Positions 1-6,802 of a stretch of DNA of 15,713 bases are shown in pieces. The notes under the pieces are model-generated. The model ran no database searches. It had not been told where the DNA came from and saw nothing but the letters and a program-made list of their open reading frames with translations. The DNA lies in NCBI GenBank assembly GCA_902470035.1, contig CABREZ010000025.1, forward strand, positions 1 to 15,713, in the 5' to 3' direction. Source of the DNA: an uncultured Streptococcus sp. (lineage in GTDB: Bacteria; Bacillota; Bacilli; Lactobacillales; Streptococcaceae). The translations under genes and the position numbers were made by a program. Numbering within the stretch: the first letter of the stretch is position 1; each line of letters begins with the position of its first letter.

Positions 1-54
1 ATAGCAAGCGTAAAAAGCAGGGATGACTCCTTCATATTTTTTTAAATCTGACAT
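1..54 (-). CDS. nanA: N-acetylneuraminate lyase, N-terminal fragment (cut by window edge)
   Basis: Only the first 18 codons are inside the window. They read MSDLKKYEGVIPAFYACY, which matches the start of streptococcal N-acetylneuraminate (sialic acid) lyase; the segment after KYEG enters the first strand of the aldolase barrel. The enzyme cleaves N-acetylneuraminate into ManNAc and pyruvate in the cytoplasm. The ATG at 54 is preceded on the minus strand by a GAAAGGA ribosome binding site at normal spacing. It is the last gene seen of the nan operon and lies 46 bases after the YesL-like gene. The identification rests on a short fragment but is supported by nanE and the sialic acid transporter genes upstream. 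Confidence 0.82.
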   Translation of the reverse strand, partial: MSDLKKYEGVIPAFYACY

Positions 55-100
55 TCTTTTTTCCTTTCACGAGTGTTTACTAAATCCTAATTTTTCTTTT

Positions 101-748
101 TTATTCTTTAAAACGAGCAAATATCTTTTCCATCAATCCAACCTGTAGGAAGGTCAGGCTAGAAAAACCAATCAAGAAGAAGACCATGAGCCCTAGTAGA
201 AAGCTTAAGACAGAAGTCACAAAAACCATAGCTACTAGTAACAAGAAAGTCCCCATAACGAAAAACCACGGGAAATACAAACCAGATACAATCAGAGCTT
301 TTTGAAGACACTCTACCCAAGTCAATCGGTAACGCGCTGCAATTGGATAGGCCGCTAACATGACCAGAACTAGGAAGATGAAGAGTCCTAGACACACAGC
401 TTTTAAGGCCTGCATCGGCAAAGTTGTCTGGTTCCAAAAGAGGAGCAAGTCAAAGAGACAGATCCCTGAAACGAGCAACTCCATTCCTCCGAGCTGAAGG
501 CCCAACTTCCAATTTTCACGAAAGGCGCTGATGTAGGTCCGAATAACTGGTAGGCGACGCTGGTGTTTGATCGCAAAAACCGTTTGATACAAACTAATCT
601 TTGCGATCCCGATGGTGACAATCGGTAGACAGCTCAACACAAAAAGAAGATTGACTGTGACTAAGTCCGCTATTTTCTCGCTGATTCGCATCACCAGATT
701 GTCTGTATTAAAAACTGTTTTGATCAATCCTGTTTCTCTTTGTGACAT
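101..748 (-). CDS. YesL-like (DUF624) integral membrane protein
   Basis: A 215-residue protein with about five hydrophobic segments. The first, near residues 28-50, contains the NLLFVLSCLPIVTIG stretch typical of the YesL/DUF624 family, followed by the FRENWKLG region that family members show after the second helix. YesL proteins sit in carbohydrate-uptake operons of Firmicutes next to ABC permeases of the CUT1 class; their biochemical role is not established. The ATG at 748 has a strong GGAAGGAG ribosome binding site. The gene starts 21 bases after the YhcH-like gene and precedes nanA, so it is cotranscribed with the sialic acid genes. A role as a transport accessory factor is inference from context only. 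Confidence 0.78.
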   Translation of the reverse strand: MSQRETGLIKTVFNTDNLVMRISEKIADLVTVNLLFVLSCLPIVTIGIAKISLYQTVFAIKHQRRLPVIRTYISAFRENWKLGLQLGGMELLVSGICLFDLLLFWNQTTLPMQALKAVCLGLFIFLVLVMLAAYPIAARYRLTWVECLQKALIVSGLYFPWFFVMGTFLLLVAMVFVTSVLSFLLGLMVFFLIGFSSLTFLQVGLMEKIFARFKE

Positions 749-769
749 ACCGTCTCCTTCCTGACTCTC

Positions 770-1222
770 TTAATCGATTAAAATTTTCACTAACTGTTTT
801 CGAACGACTTCTTCTTGACCCGCATAACCATTTGGCTGATGAGGTTCCCCTGGGAAGAAAATTGCAAAATTATGATAACCCAGATGAAGTGGATAAGACT
901 CCTGGCAATGGACAAAACCGATGTCCGATGCTTCATCAAATGCAATAGTCTCAGCTGTCACACGAGATCCATAACTCGAAAACTCATGCCCTTCTACCAA
1001 TAAATGTAAATCGGCATATTTTTTGTGATGCTCAAAGCGATTGTTTTCTTCTTTATTGAGGATGTTTTCTTGAACAAGGAGAAAAACCTTATCCCCATCA
1101 ATATCGTATCTCCCCAATTCAAAAGAATCCTTCCGATGCTCGTAGAGAAAGTCAATGGCTTTATCTAGATTGGGATGGATTCCCTTGTAAAAGGTGAGGT
1201 TTTTTAAATCATCAAATATCAT
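770..1222 (-). CDS. YhcH/YjgK/YiaL family protein (NanQ-like, sialic acid metabolism)
   Basis: A 150-residue protein of the YhcH/YjgK/YiaL (DUF386) cupin-like family. The family core FEHHKKYADLHLLVEGHE lies at residues 63-80 and a second signature, FFPGEPHQP, at 122-130; H66, D71 and H128 are the likely metal ligands by family analogy. E. coli YhcH (NanQ) is reported to speed anomerisation of sialic acid released by transport, and its gene is in the nan operon, as here. The frame is open to 1267, but the ATG at 1222 is preferred because GAAAGGATGAG lies just upstream and homologues begin MIFDDLxNL. Upstream lies a 165-base leader with a strong stem-loop. Family assignment is firm; the exact reaction is inferred. 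Confidence 0.85.
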   Translation of the reverse strand: MIFDDLKNLTFYKGIHPNLDKAIDFLYEHRKDSFELGRYDIDGDKVFLLVQENILNKEENNRFEHHKKYADLHLLVEGHEFSSYGSRVTAETIAFDEASDIGFVHCQESYPLHLGYHNFAIFFPGEPHQPNGYAGQEEVVRKQLVKILID

Positions 1223-1287
1223 ACACTCATCCTTTCGATACTTCTTAGCGTCAAGAAAAGAAAACAAGTGATTTCTTCCCCAGCCCC

Positions 1288-1345
1288 TTCTAGGGCACCG
1301 AGGAGGTGTAGAGCCTGCAAGAGCCCTACACCTCCAAGCCTAGAA
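1288..1345 (-). other. Two-tier RNA stem-loop in the satC-yhcH intergenic leader
   Basis: The inner arms GGAGGTGTAG (1302-1311) and CTACACCTCC (1326-1335) are perfect reverse complements of 10 bases around a 14-base loop. Outer arms TTCTAGG (1288-1294) and CCTAGAA (1339-1345) add another 7 pairs. No U-run follows on the minus strand, so this is not a normal intrinsic terminator. It stands about 65 bases before the YhcH-like start. An RNA processing or stability element separating the transporter part of the operon from the downstream genes is the likeliest role (inference). Confidence 0.55.
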
Positions 1346-1387
1346 AAAAGTATCTGTACACTACTATCGTTTGTCCAAGCAGACGGC

Positions 1388-2227
1388 TTATCCTTTGACC
1401 GCTCCCATGGTAATCCCTTGAGTGAAGGATTTTTGGAAGACCAGGAAGACCGTAACGATTGGCACCGCAGCTAGGGCTGCCCCAGCCATGATCAAGCCAT
1501 AGTTGGTTGCCATTTCAGCCTGCATAGTCGCTACCCCTAGTGAAATGGTCAGGTTTTGCCGAGAGGTCAGCATCACCAATTGCATAAAGTAGTCGTTCCA
1601 GGTGTTGATGAAGGTAAAGATGGCAAGAGCTGCAAATCCCGGCTTGACAATTGGGAAAGCAACGCTCCAAAAAGTCCGTAACTCTCCACAACCATCGATC
1701 TTAGCTGATTCTAAGAGTTCTGTTGGGATGTTCTCACTAAATTGCTTCATCAAGAAGACCCCGAATGGCCATCCGACCAGTGGCAAGATAACGGCTGCAA
1801 GGGTATCGTGGATTCCCATGAAGTTGATAATCCGTACCAATGGAACCAAGACAACTTGCTTCGGAAGGGCCATGGCTGCGATGAAGGTAGCAAAGAGAAT
1901 TCGTTGCCCATAGAAGCGTTTCTTAGCCAAGACATAACCGGCCAAGGAAGAAGTCATACATACCAAAAGCATGGTTGCAAGGGAGATAAAGACACTGTTC
2001 CACAACCATTGTAGGGCTGGGTTTTGTACCATCAACTGTTGGAAGTTTTCCATGGTTGGTGTCTTTGGCCACCACTGAGGTGGAATCATAATGGTATCTG
2101 GTTGAGACTTAAAGGCACCTGTCAAAATCCAATAAAACGGGAAAATGAACAAGATTGTCAAAAGGAGCAAAATGATCGTTGAAATCACTGTAAAGGCAGT
2201 GATGGGTTTCTTTTGTGTTGGTTTCAT
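1388..2227 (-). CDS. satC: Sialic acid ABC transporter permease, second subunit (MalG-like)
   Basis: A 279-residue inner-membrane permease of the CUT1/MalG class. It has six hydrophobic segments and the EAA loop that docks onto the ATPase, starting near residue 172 (LESAKIDGCGE, then FPIVKPG). It pairs with the permease encoded just upstream to form the channel for sugar delivered by the lipoprotein SatA. The ATG at 2227 has an AAAGGAG ribosome binding site and lies 15 bases after the preceding stop. The symbol follows pneumococcal SatABC, whose gene order and neighbours match; the sugar specificity is inferred from nanE and nanA in the same operon. No ATPase gene is present in the window. 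Confidence 0.85.
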   Translation of the reverse strand: MKPTQKKPITAFTVISTIILLLLTILFIFPFYWILTGAFKSQPDTIMIPPQWWPKTPTMENFQQLMVQNPALQWLWNSVFISLATMLLVCMTSSLAGYVLAKKRFYGQRILFATFIAAMALPKQVVLVPLVRIINFMGIHDTLAAVILPLVGWPFGVFLMKQFSENIPTELLESAKIDGCGELRTFWSVAFPIVKPGFAALAIFTFINTWNDYFMQLVMLTSRQNLTISLGVATMQAEMATNYGLIMAGAALAAVPIVTVFLVFQKSFTQGITMGAVKG

Positions 2228-2242
2228 CTGAGGCTCCTTTCT

Positions 2243-3130
2243 TTAGTATTCTACGTCGTTTCCGAGGATCTTGAATTGCGCAAAACTGATAATGGCAATC
2301 ATCACCGCAAGGAAGACACCCATGGTATTGGCATAACCGTATTCAGAGAGCTTAAAGGCTTTTTCGTAAAGGTAGTACATAAGGGTACTCGTTGAGTAGT
2401 TAGGACCACCGGATGTCAACAATTGGATCAAGGCGAAACATTGGAAAGAGTTAATAGTTGTAATGATCGCAATGTACAAGGTGGTTGGCAACAAGCTTGG
2501 CCATTTAATTTTCCAGAAAACTTGCAGTTCTGTCGCACCATCCACACGCGCTGCTTCTACGAGAGAATTATCAATATTTCCCATAGCTGCGATGTAGAGG
2601 ATGATCGGTTGACCAACAGAGGTGGTCAACAAGATGATAATGATGGCCATCAAAGCCCAGTGTTTGTCCCCCAACCAAGAAATGTTTTGGTTGATGACAT
2701 GTCCAGATTTCAATACAAAGTTCAAAATCCCTGATAGCGGGTCATAGATCCATTTCCATACAACCGTTACCGCTACACTCCCTGTAACAACTGGAAGGAA
2801 GAAGACAAAACGGTAGAAGGAACGTGCAATGGCATTTTGATGGTAGGTCTGAGAAGCCACAAACAAGGAGAACAATACTACGATTGGAACAGATCCGATA
2901 ACGATGATGACAGTATTGATCAAGGACTTGATAAAGACCTTATCCGCAAACATGCGGGAATAATTTTCCAAACCAACAAATTTGAAGGAGGTCATCGAGT
3001 AGTTGAAGAAACTAGTGACAAACCCCATAATCATTGGTGCTAATACAAAGACAATAAAGAAGATTAAAATGGGTGCTAAGAATGCGTAGGAAACCAGCGT
3101 CTCCCTCATTCGGATTTTGTTTACCTTCAC
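2243..3130 (-). CDS. satB: Sialic acid ABC transporter permease, first subunit (MalF-like)
   Basis: A 295-residue permease of the CUT1/MalF class with six predicted membrane helices and an EAA loop near residues 192-213 (VEAARVDGATE, then WPSLLP). The start is a GTG at 3130: AGGAGGTG sits on the minus strand at ideal spacing, while the first ATG inside the frame (codon 8) has no ribosome binding site. It forms the membrane channel with the permease encoded 15 bases downstream. The 203-base gap between it and satA contains three stem-loops, so its expression is probably set lower than that of the binding protein. Confidence 0.85.
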   Translation of the reverse strand: MKVNKIRMRETLVSYAFLAPILIFFIVFVLAPMIMGFVTSFFNYSMTSFKFVGLENYSRMFADKVFIKSLINTVIIVIGSVPIVVLFSLFVASQTYHQNAIARSFYRFVFFLPVVTGSVAVTVVWKWIYDPLSGILNFVLKSGHVINQNISWLGDKHWALMAIIIILLTTSVGQPIILYIAAMGNIDNSLVEAARVDGATELQVFWKIKWPSLLPTTLYIAIITTINSFQCFALIQLLTSGGPNYSTSTLMYYLYEKAFKLSEYGYANTMGVFLAVMIAIISFAQFKILGNDVEY

Positions 3131-3170
3131 AATAAGGCACCTCCTGATGTTCTTTTTCTATTTTTATTAC

Positions 3171-3219
3171 TTGATTCTTTATTTGAAGCAATTCCATATT
3201 GCTTCAAATAAAGAATCAA
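3171..3219 (-). other. Perfect 22-bp stem-loop between satA and satB
   Basis: The arms at 3171-3192 and 3198-3219 are exact reverse complements over 22 bases, around the five-base loop TCCAT (plus-strand reading). The right arm begins ATTGCTTCAAATAAAG. On the minus-strand mRNA the hairpin is followed by GTAATAAAAATAG, not by a U-run, so it is not a classic terminator. It begins about 40 bases before the satB start and lies after a terminator-like hairpin. A stabilising or RNase-processing hairpin that protects the 3' end of satA mRNA, or shapes satB translation, fits best (inference). Confidence 0.7.
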
Positions 3220-3230
3220 TAGGAAGAATG

Positions 3231-3286
3231 AAAACACAAAGGCCCCTCTTTCAATCTACACATGGAGATAAGAAATCGAGGGGCCT
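3231..3286 (-). terminator. Probable attenuator or leaky terminator after satA
   Basis: GC-rich arms AGGCCCCTC (3240-3248) and GAGGGGCCT (3278-3286) pair perfectly over nine bases. On the minus strand the stem is followed by TTTGTGTTTTC, an imperfect U-rich tail. Lying about 50 bases after the satA stop, it would end part of the transcripts and leave more binding protein than permease, a common arrangement in sugar ABC operons. The 29-base loop and broken U-run suggest partial termination. Confidence 0.55.
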
Positions 3287-3299
3287 ATGCTTTCTTATT

Positions 3300-3333
3300 T
3301 CTATGAAAGGATCATTTGAATTTCATAGATGAT

Positions 3334-3334
<1 letters not shown>
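3300..3334 (-). other. Small stem-loop just after the satA stop codon
   Basis: TCTATGAAA (3300-3308) and TTTCATAGA (3321-3329) pair over nine bases. An alternative pairing of GATCAT (3310-3315) with ATGATC (3329-3334) uses overlapping bases, so the two folds exclude one another. It abuts the satA stop at 3334-3336. No U-run follows. The function is unknown. Confidence 0.4.
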
Positions 3335-4793
<1,459 letters not shown>

Positions 4794-5492
4794 CTATTTT
4801 AAAGCTGCGACGAAGCGTTCTGTAATTTCTTTAGGTCGCGTAATAGCTCCCCCTACCACAAGCCCTCTGACGCCCAGGTCATGAATTTCTTTGGCTTGTG
4901 CAGGATAGTGAATCTTACCTTCAGCAATCACATCGACACCCGCTTGGCAGAGTTGACGAATCAAGTCAATGTCAGGTCCGTCTACTTTCGGGCTGTAATC
5001 TGTGTAGCCCGATAAGGTCGTTCCGACAAAATCAACTCCTGCTTCGACGGCTGTTAAACCTTCTTCAAGGGTGCTGATATCTGCCATCAAGAGCTGATCA
5101 GGATATTTCTCCTTCACTTGCTGGATAAAGTCGACAATCGATAGACCGTCATGACGCGGACGTTTGGTACAATCCAGTGCAATCACTGCGATATCTAATA
5201 CAGCCAATTCATCTACTTCTTTCATGGTAGCAGTAATGAATGGTTCTTCAGGAGGATAATCTCGTTTGATGATCCCGATAATCGGAAGCTGTGTCACTTC
5301 CTTGATCTCTTTGATATCGCGGACACTATTCGCCCGGATTCCAACCGCCCCTCCTTGCTCAGCTGCTTTGACCAAGAGAGGAATCACACCTCCAGCCTCT
5401 GTGTAGAGAGGTTCATGAGGAAGCGCCTGACAAGAAACGATAATGCCGTCTTTGATCTGTTGAATCAGTTCTTCTTTTGTGATCTTGGACAT
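4794..5492 (-). CDS. nanE: N-acetylmannosamine-6-phosphate 2-epimerase
   Basis: A 232-residue cytoplasmic TIM-barrel enzyme converting ManNAc-6-phosphate to GlcNAc-6-phosphate, the step feeding sialic acid carbon into amino-sugar catabolism. Family motifs are all present: [11 protein letters not shown] (19-29), IGIIKRDY with the likely catalytic K76, [27 protein letters not shown] and VVGGAITRP. The frame also has an ATG at 5501, but AAAGGAG directly abuts it, leaving no spacing; the ATG at 5492 stands nine bases after that site and gives the usual family start MSKI. It is the first gene of the minus-strand nan operon, driven by the cre-overlapped promoter at 5542-5570. Confidence 0.95.
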   Translation of the reverse strand: MSKITKEELIQQIKDGIIVSCQALPHEPLYTEAGGVIPLLVKAAEQGGAVGIRANSVRDIKEIKEVTQLPIIGIIKRDYPPEEPFITATMKEVDELAVLDIAVIALDCTKRPRHDGLSIVDFIQQVKEKYPDQLLMADISTLEEGLTAVEAGVDFVGTTLSGYTDYSPKVDGPDIDLIRQLCQAGVDVIAEGKIHYPAQAKEIHDLGVRGLVVGGAITRPKEITERFVAALK

Positions 5493-5541
5493 ACATTCCA
5501 TCTCCTTTGTTTATTACGACAACTCGAGTACTTGTAAAGTT

Positions 5542-5571
5542 ATTATATAGTATTTTTAAAGCGCTTACAAT
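5542..5571 (-). promoter_or_regulatory. nan operon promoter with overlapping cre site
   Basis: On the minus strand TTGTAA (-35, 5565-5570) and TATAAT (-10, 5542-5547) are separated by exactly 17 bases. The sequence TTGTAAGCGCTTTAA (5556-5570) matches the CcpA cre consensus WTGNAANCGNWNNCW at all but one position and covers the -35 box, so CcpA binding would block RNA polymerase. This predicts repression of sialic acid use by glucose. Confidence 0.75.
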
Positions 5572-5591
5572 ATTAACTGACCAAATTGATT

Positions 5592-5642
5592 ATAGTTTCA
5601 TATTTTAAACTATTATTCCTTTCCTCTGAAACTAGTTTCAGA
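5592..5642. promoter_or_regulatory. Palindromic elements between nanE and the bacteriocin cluster
   Basis: TCTGAAACTAGTTTCAGA (5625-5642) is a perfect 18-base palindrome. A second inverted repeat, ATAGTTT-8-AAACTAT, occupies 5592-5613, and the octamer TAGTTTCA recurs at 5593 and 5633, exactly 40 bases apart. The spot, 20-70 bases upstream of the nanE -35 box, suits an operator for a sugar-phosphate-responsive (RpiR/NanR type) regulator of the nan operon. It could also influence the divergent peptide cluster. The regulator's identity is inference. Confidence 0.5.
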
Positions 5643-5695
5643 ACTTCAGGTATTCTAAAACTTTTTAAGAATTTTTTTCCATTTCCAGATTTTAA

Positions 5696-5703
5696 TACGA
5701 ATA
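5696..5703 (+). promoter_or_regulatory. SigX/ComX combox (cin box) of the bacteriocin cluster
   Basis: TACGAATA is the exact consensus recognised by the alternative competence sigma factor ComX (SigX) in streptococci. It is preceded by a T-rich tract (5671-5680) and lies 37 bases before the first ATG, a normal distance for a SigX promoter followed by a short leader. I found no other exact copy on either strand of the window. It predicts that the five downstream genes are late competence genes. Confidence 0.85.
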
Positions 5704-5740
5704 GTATAAGTGACCAAACAAAAAGAAAGAGGAAAACTAA

Positions 5741-5914
5741 ATGACAACAGAATTCACACAAAAATTCACACCCTTAACAGAAGCAGAATTGACACAAGTC
5801 GATGGGGGAGCTATCCCATTGGTTGCTTGGATCCTTGCTCATCCCTATCTATCTGGCACTATTGCTGGTGGTGTAACAGCTGTCGGAACTGCCATTTGGG
5901 GAGCATTTAAATAA
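5741..5914 (+). CDS. Double-glycine bacteriocin-like peptide 1
   Basis: A 57-residue prepeptide. The leader ends LTEAELTQVDGG (23 residues) with F(-15), L(-12), L(-7) and V(-4), the pattern read by ComA-type C39 peptidase transporters. The predicted 34-residue core starts AIPLVAWIL and is hydrophobic and almost uncharged, with W7 and W30 near its ends. Small residues recur every four positions (G16, G20, A24, A28, A32), an extended GxxxG-like helix-packing face as in class IIb two-peptide bacteriocins. The ribosome binding site AAGAGGA is weaker than those of its neighbours. It is the first gene after the combox; peptide 2 begins 21 bases later. No named bacteriocin is recognised. Confidence 0.83.
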   Translation: MTTEFTQKFTPLTEAELTQVDGGAIPLVAWILAHPYLSGTIAGGVTAVGTAIWGAFK

Positions 5915-5935
5915 TTAATATGAAGGAGGAAAGCA

Positions 5936-6103
5936 ATGATAGACCAAGTACAATTTAGAGATCTCACGCATGAAGAATTAAGTGATATTAATGGTGGAGG
6001 ACTCCCTTTTCTGTTAGTTTTCGCTTACGGTTTTTCTTCTGCTTATATCGGGACAACAAAACTGATCGATGCATTTCATAGTAATATGACACGAAAATGG
6101 TAA
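5936..6103 (+). CDS. Double-glycine bacteriocin-like peptide 2
   Basis: A 55-residue prepeptide with a 21-residue leader ending LTHEELSDINGG; F(-15), L(-12), L(-7) and I(-4) are all present. The predicted 34-residue core starts GLPFLLVFAYGFSSAYIG and ends in the cationic tail TRKW. It has G11xxxA15 and S14xxxG18 helix-packing motifs. A strong AAGGAGG ribosome binding site precedes the ATG. Equal core length with peptide 1 and immediate adjacency suggest the two form one two-peptide bacteriocin that inserts into target-cell membranes (inference). It is followed after 12 bases by the candidate immunity gene. Confidence 0.82.
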   Translation: MIDQVQFRDLTHEELSDINGGGLPFLLVFAYGFSSAYIGTTKLIDAFHSNMTRKW

Positions 6104-6115
6104 AGGAGGAGACTT

Positions 6116-6283
6116 ATGAGTCTGGTATTTATCACCCTCATCCTTTTGACAGGATACTGCATTCTTGATAAAAAAGCACCCAAGCAGGTAGAAGGGTACT
6201 TTCCTAAATTTGCTATTGCCTTCATGGTTACTTTCACCATTCTGAACGAGGCAATTGATTTACTCTACACAATTTTACATTAA
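6116..6283 (+). CDS. Small two-helix membrane protein, candidate bacteriocin immunity protein
   Basis: A 55-residue protein with no double-glycine leader. It has two hydrophobic segments (about residues 2-17 and 31-54) joined by a lysine-containing loop (DKKAPKQVEGYFPK). A strong AAAGGAGG ribosome binding site is followed by the ATG at 6116. Its position directly after the first peptide pair, and its size and topology, fit immunity proteins of streptococcal class II bacteriocins, which protect the producer at the membrane (known for CibC-like and Blp immunity genes). There is no sequence motif that proves this; a transport accessory peptide is the alternative. It is the only non-peptide gene in the cluster, so it may protect against both pairs. 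Confidence 0.65.
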   Translation: MSLVFITLILLTGYCILDKKAPKQVEGYFPKFAIAFMVTFTILNEAIDLLYTILH

Positions 6284-6294
6284 GGAGGACAGCT

Positions 6295-6462
6295 ATGGAT
6301 ACAAGCATCCATTATACTTGCTTAACAGAAGCTGAACTGGCGACCATTGATGGAGGAGCCTCCGTCTTTGACTCGGCAAAATTCATCGTTCAAACATGGA
6401 ATATTTTATACAATTCCGGACGTGATTTTGGCCGTAGTATCATCAATGGTATCATGCACTAG
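6295..6462 (+). CDS. Double-glycine bacteriocin-like peptide 3
   Basis: A 55-residue prepeptide with a 21-residue leader ending LTEAELATIDGG; Y(-15), L(-12), L(-7) and I(-4) fit the ComA-type recognition pattern, and there is a leader cysteine at -13. The predicted 34-residue core starts ASVFDSAKF and contains GRDFG (G21xxxG25) and S27xxxG31, classic class IIb motifs, with one tryptophan (W14) and a terminal histidine. Its ribosome binding site is TAAGGAGG, overlapping the stop of the candidate immunity gene, which suggests coupled translation. It is probably the partner of peptide 4, which begins 12 bases downstream. Confidence 0.82.
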   Translation: MDTSIHYTCLTEAELATIDGGASVFDSAKFIVQTWNILYNSGRDFGRSIINGIMH

Positions 6463-6474
6463 AAAGGAGCAAGC

Positions 6475-6636
6475 ATGAAACTCGAAGAAACACGTTTTAG
6501 AAGCTTGTCCGAGCAGGAACTCAGCCATGTGGACGGTGGATCCGTCTGGCTGGCAGTCGGACTAATCGCCACCCCTCTCATCATGGGGACCTTTGCCGGA
6601 GCCTTTGACGAATACGCTCGCAAACGAGGCAAATAG
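6475..6636 (+). CDS. Double-glycine bacteriocin-like peptide 4
   Basis: A 53-residue prepeptide with a 22-residue leader ending LSEQELSHVDGG; F(-15), L(-12), L(-7) and V(-4) are present. The predicted 31-residue core starts SVWLAVGLI, has a GTFAG (G16xxxG20) motif in its hydrophobic part and ends in a charged tail, DEYARKRGK. A hydrophobic helix followed by a cationic tail is the usual form of one partner in a two-peptide bacteriocin. The ribosome binding site is AAAGGAG. It is the last gene of the cluster; a terminator follows 36 bases after its stop. No dedicated immunity gene follows this second pair. Confidence 0.82.
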   Translation: MKLEETRFRSLSEQELSHVDGGSVWLAVGLIATPLIMGTFAGAFDEYARKRGK

Positions 6637-6672
6637 TAACACTTCTTTATCATCTCACTTAACAGTACAAAA

Positions 6673-6700
6673 ATCCCAGCTATCTTCTTATAGCTGGGAT
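6673..6700. terminator. Terminator of the bacteriocin cluster (bidirectional)
   Basis: ATCCCAGCTA (6673-6682) and TAGCTGGGAT (6691-6700) pair perfectly over ten bases with an eight-base loop. Plus-strand transcription then meets GTTCTATTGTT; minus-strand transcription meets TTTTTG. It can therefore end the peptide transcript and back up the terminator of the convergent alcohol dehydrogenase gene. Confidence 0.8.
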
Positions 6701-6731
6701 GTTCTATTGTTAAACGACCCTTTTAAGCCGA

Positions 6732-6768
6732 AAAAATGGACTAGAAAGAGAATTTCTAGTCCATTTTT
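6732..6768. terminator. Bidirectional terminator between peptide cluster and alcohol dehydrogenase
   Basis: Sixteen-base arms, AAAAATGGACTAGAAA (6732-6747) and its exact complement (6753-6768), enclose the five-base loop GAGAA. A-rich and T-rich ends give a U-run on either strand. It lies 35 bases past the alcohol dehydrogenase stop and is the main terminator of that minus-strand gene. Confidence 0.85.
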
Positions 6769-6802
6769 CTATCTTATTTAGGTGATAGAACCATCCAACT
6801 TC

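Noticed and set aside
3117..3332. A 71-codon plus-strand frame in the satA-satB gap
   Set aside because: It is made of the stem-loop sequences and the antisense satB start; no ribosome binding site and no plausible protein features.
5573..5761. A 62-codon minus-strand frame across the divergent promoter region
   Set aside because: It overlaps the combox and palindromes, has a low-complexity hydrophobic translation and no ribosome binding site.
6459..6653. A 64-codon minus-strand frame opposite peptide 4
   Set aside because: It is antisense to a well-supported double-glycine peptide gene with a strong ribosome binding site and has no signals of its own.
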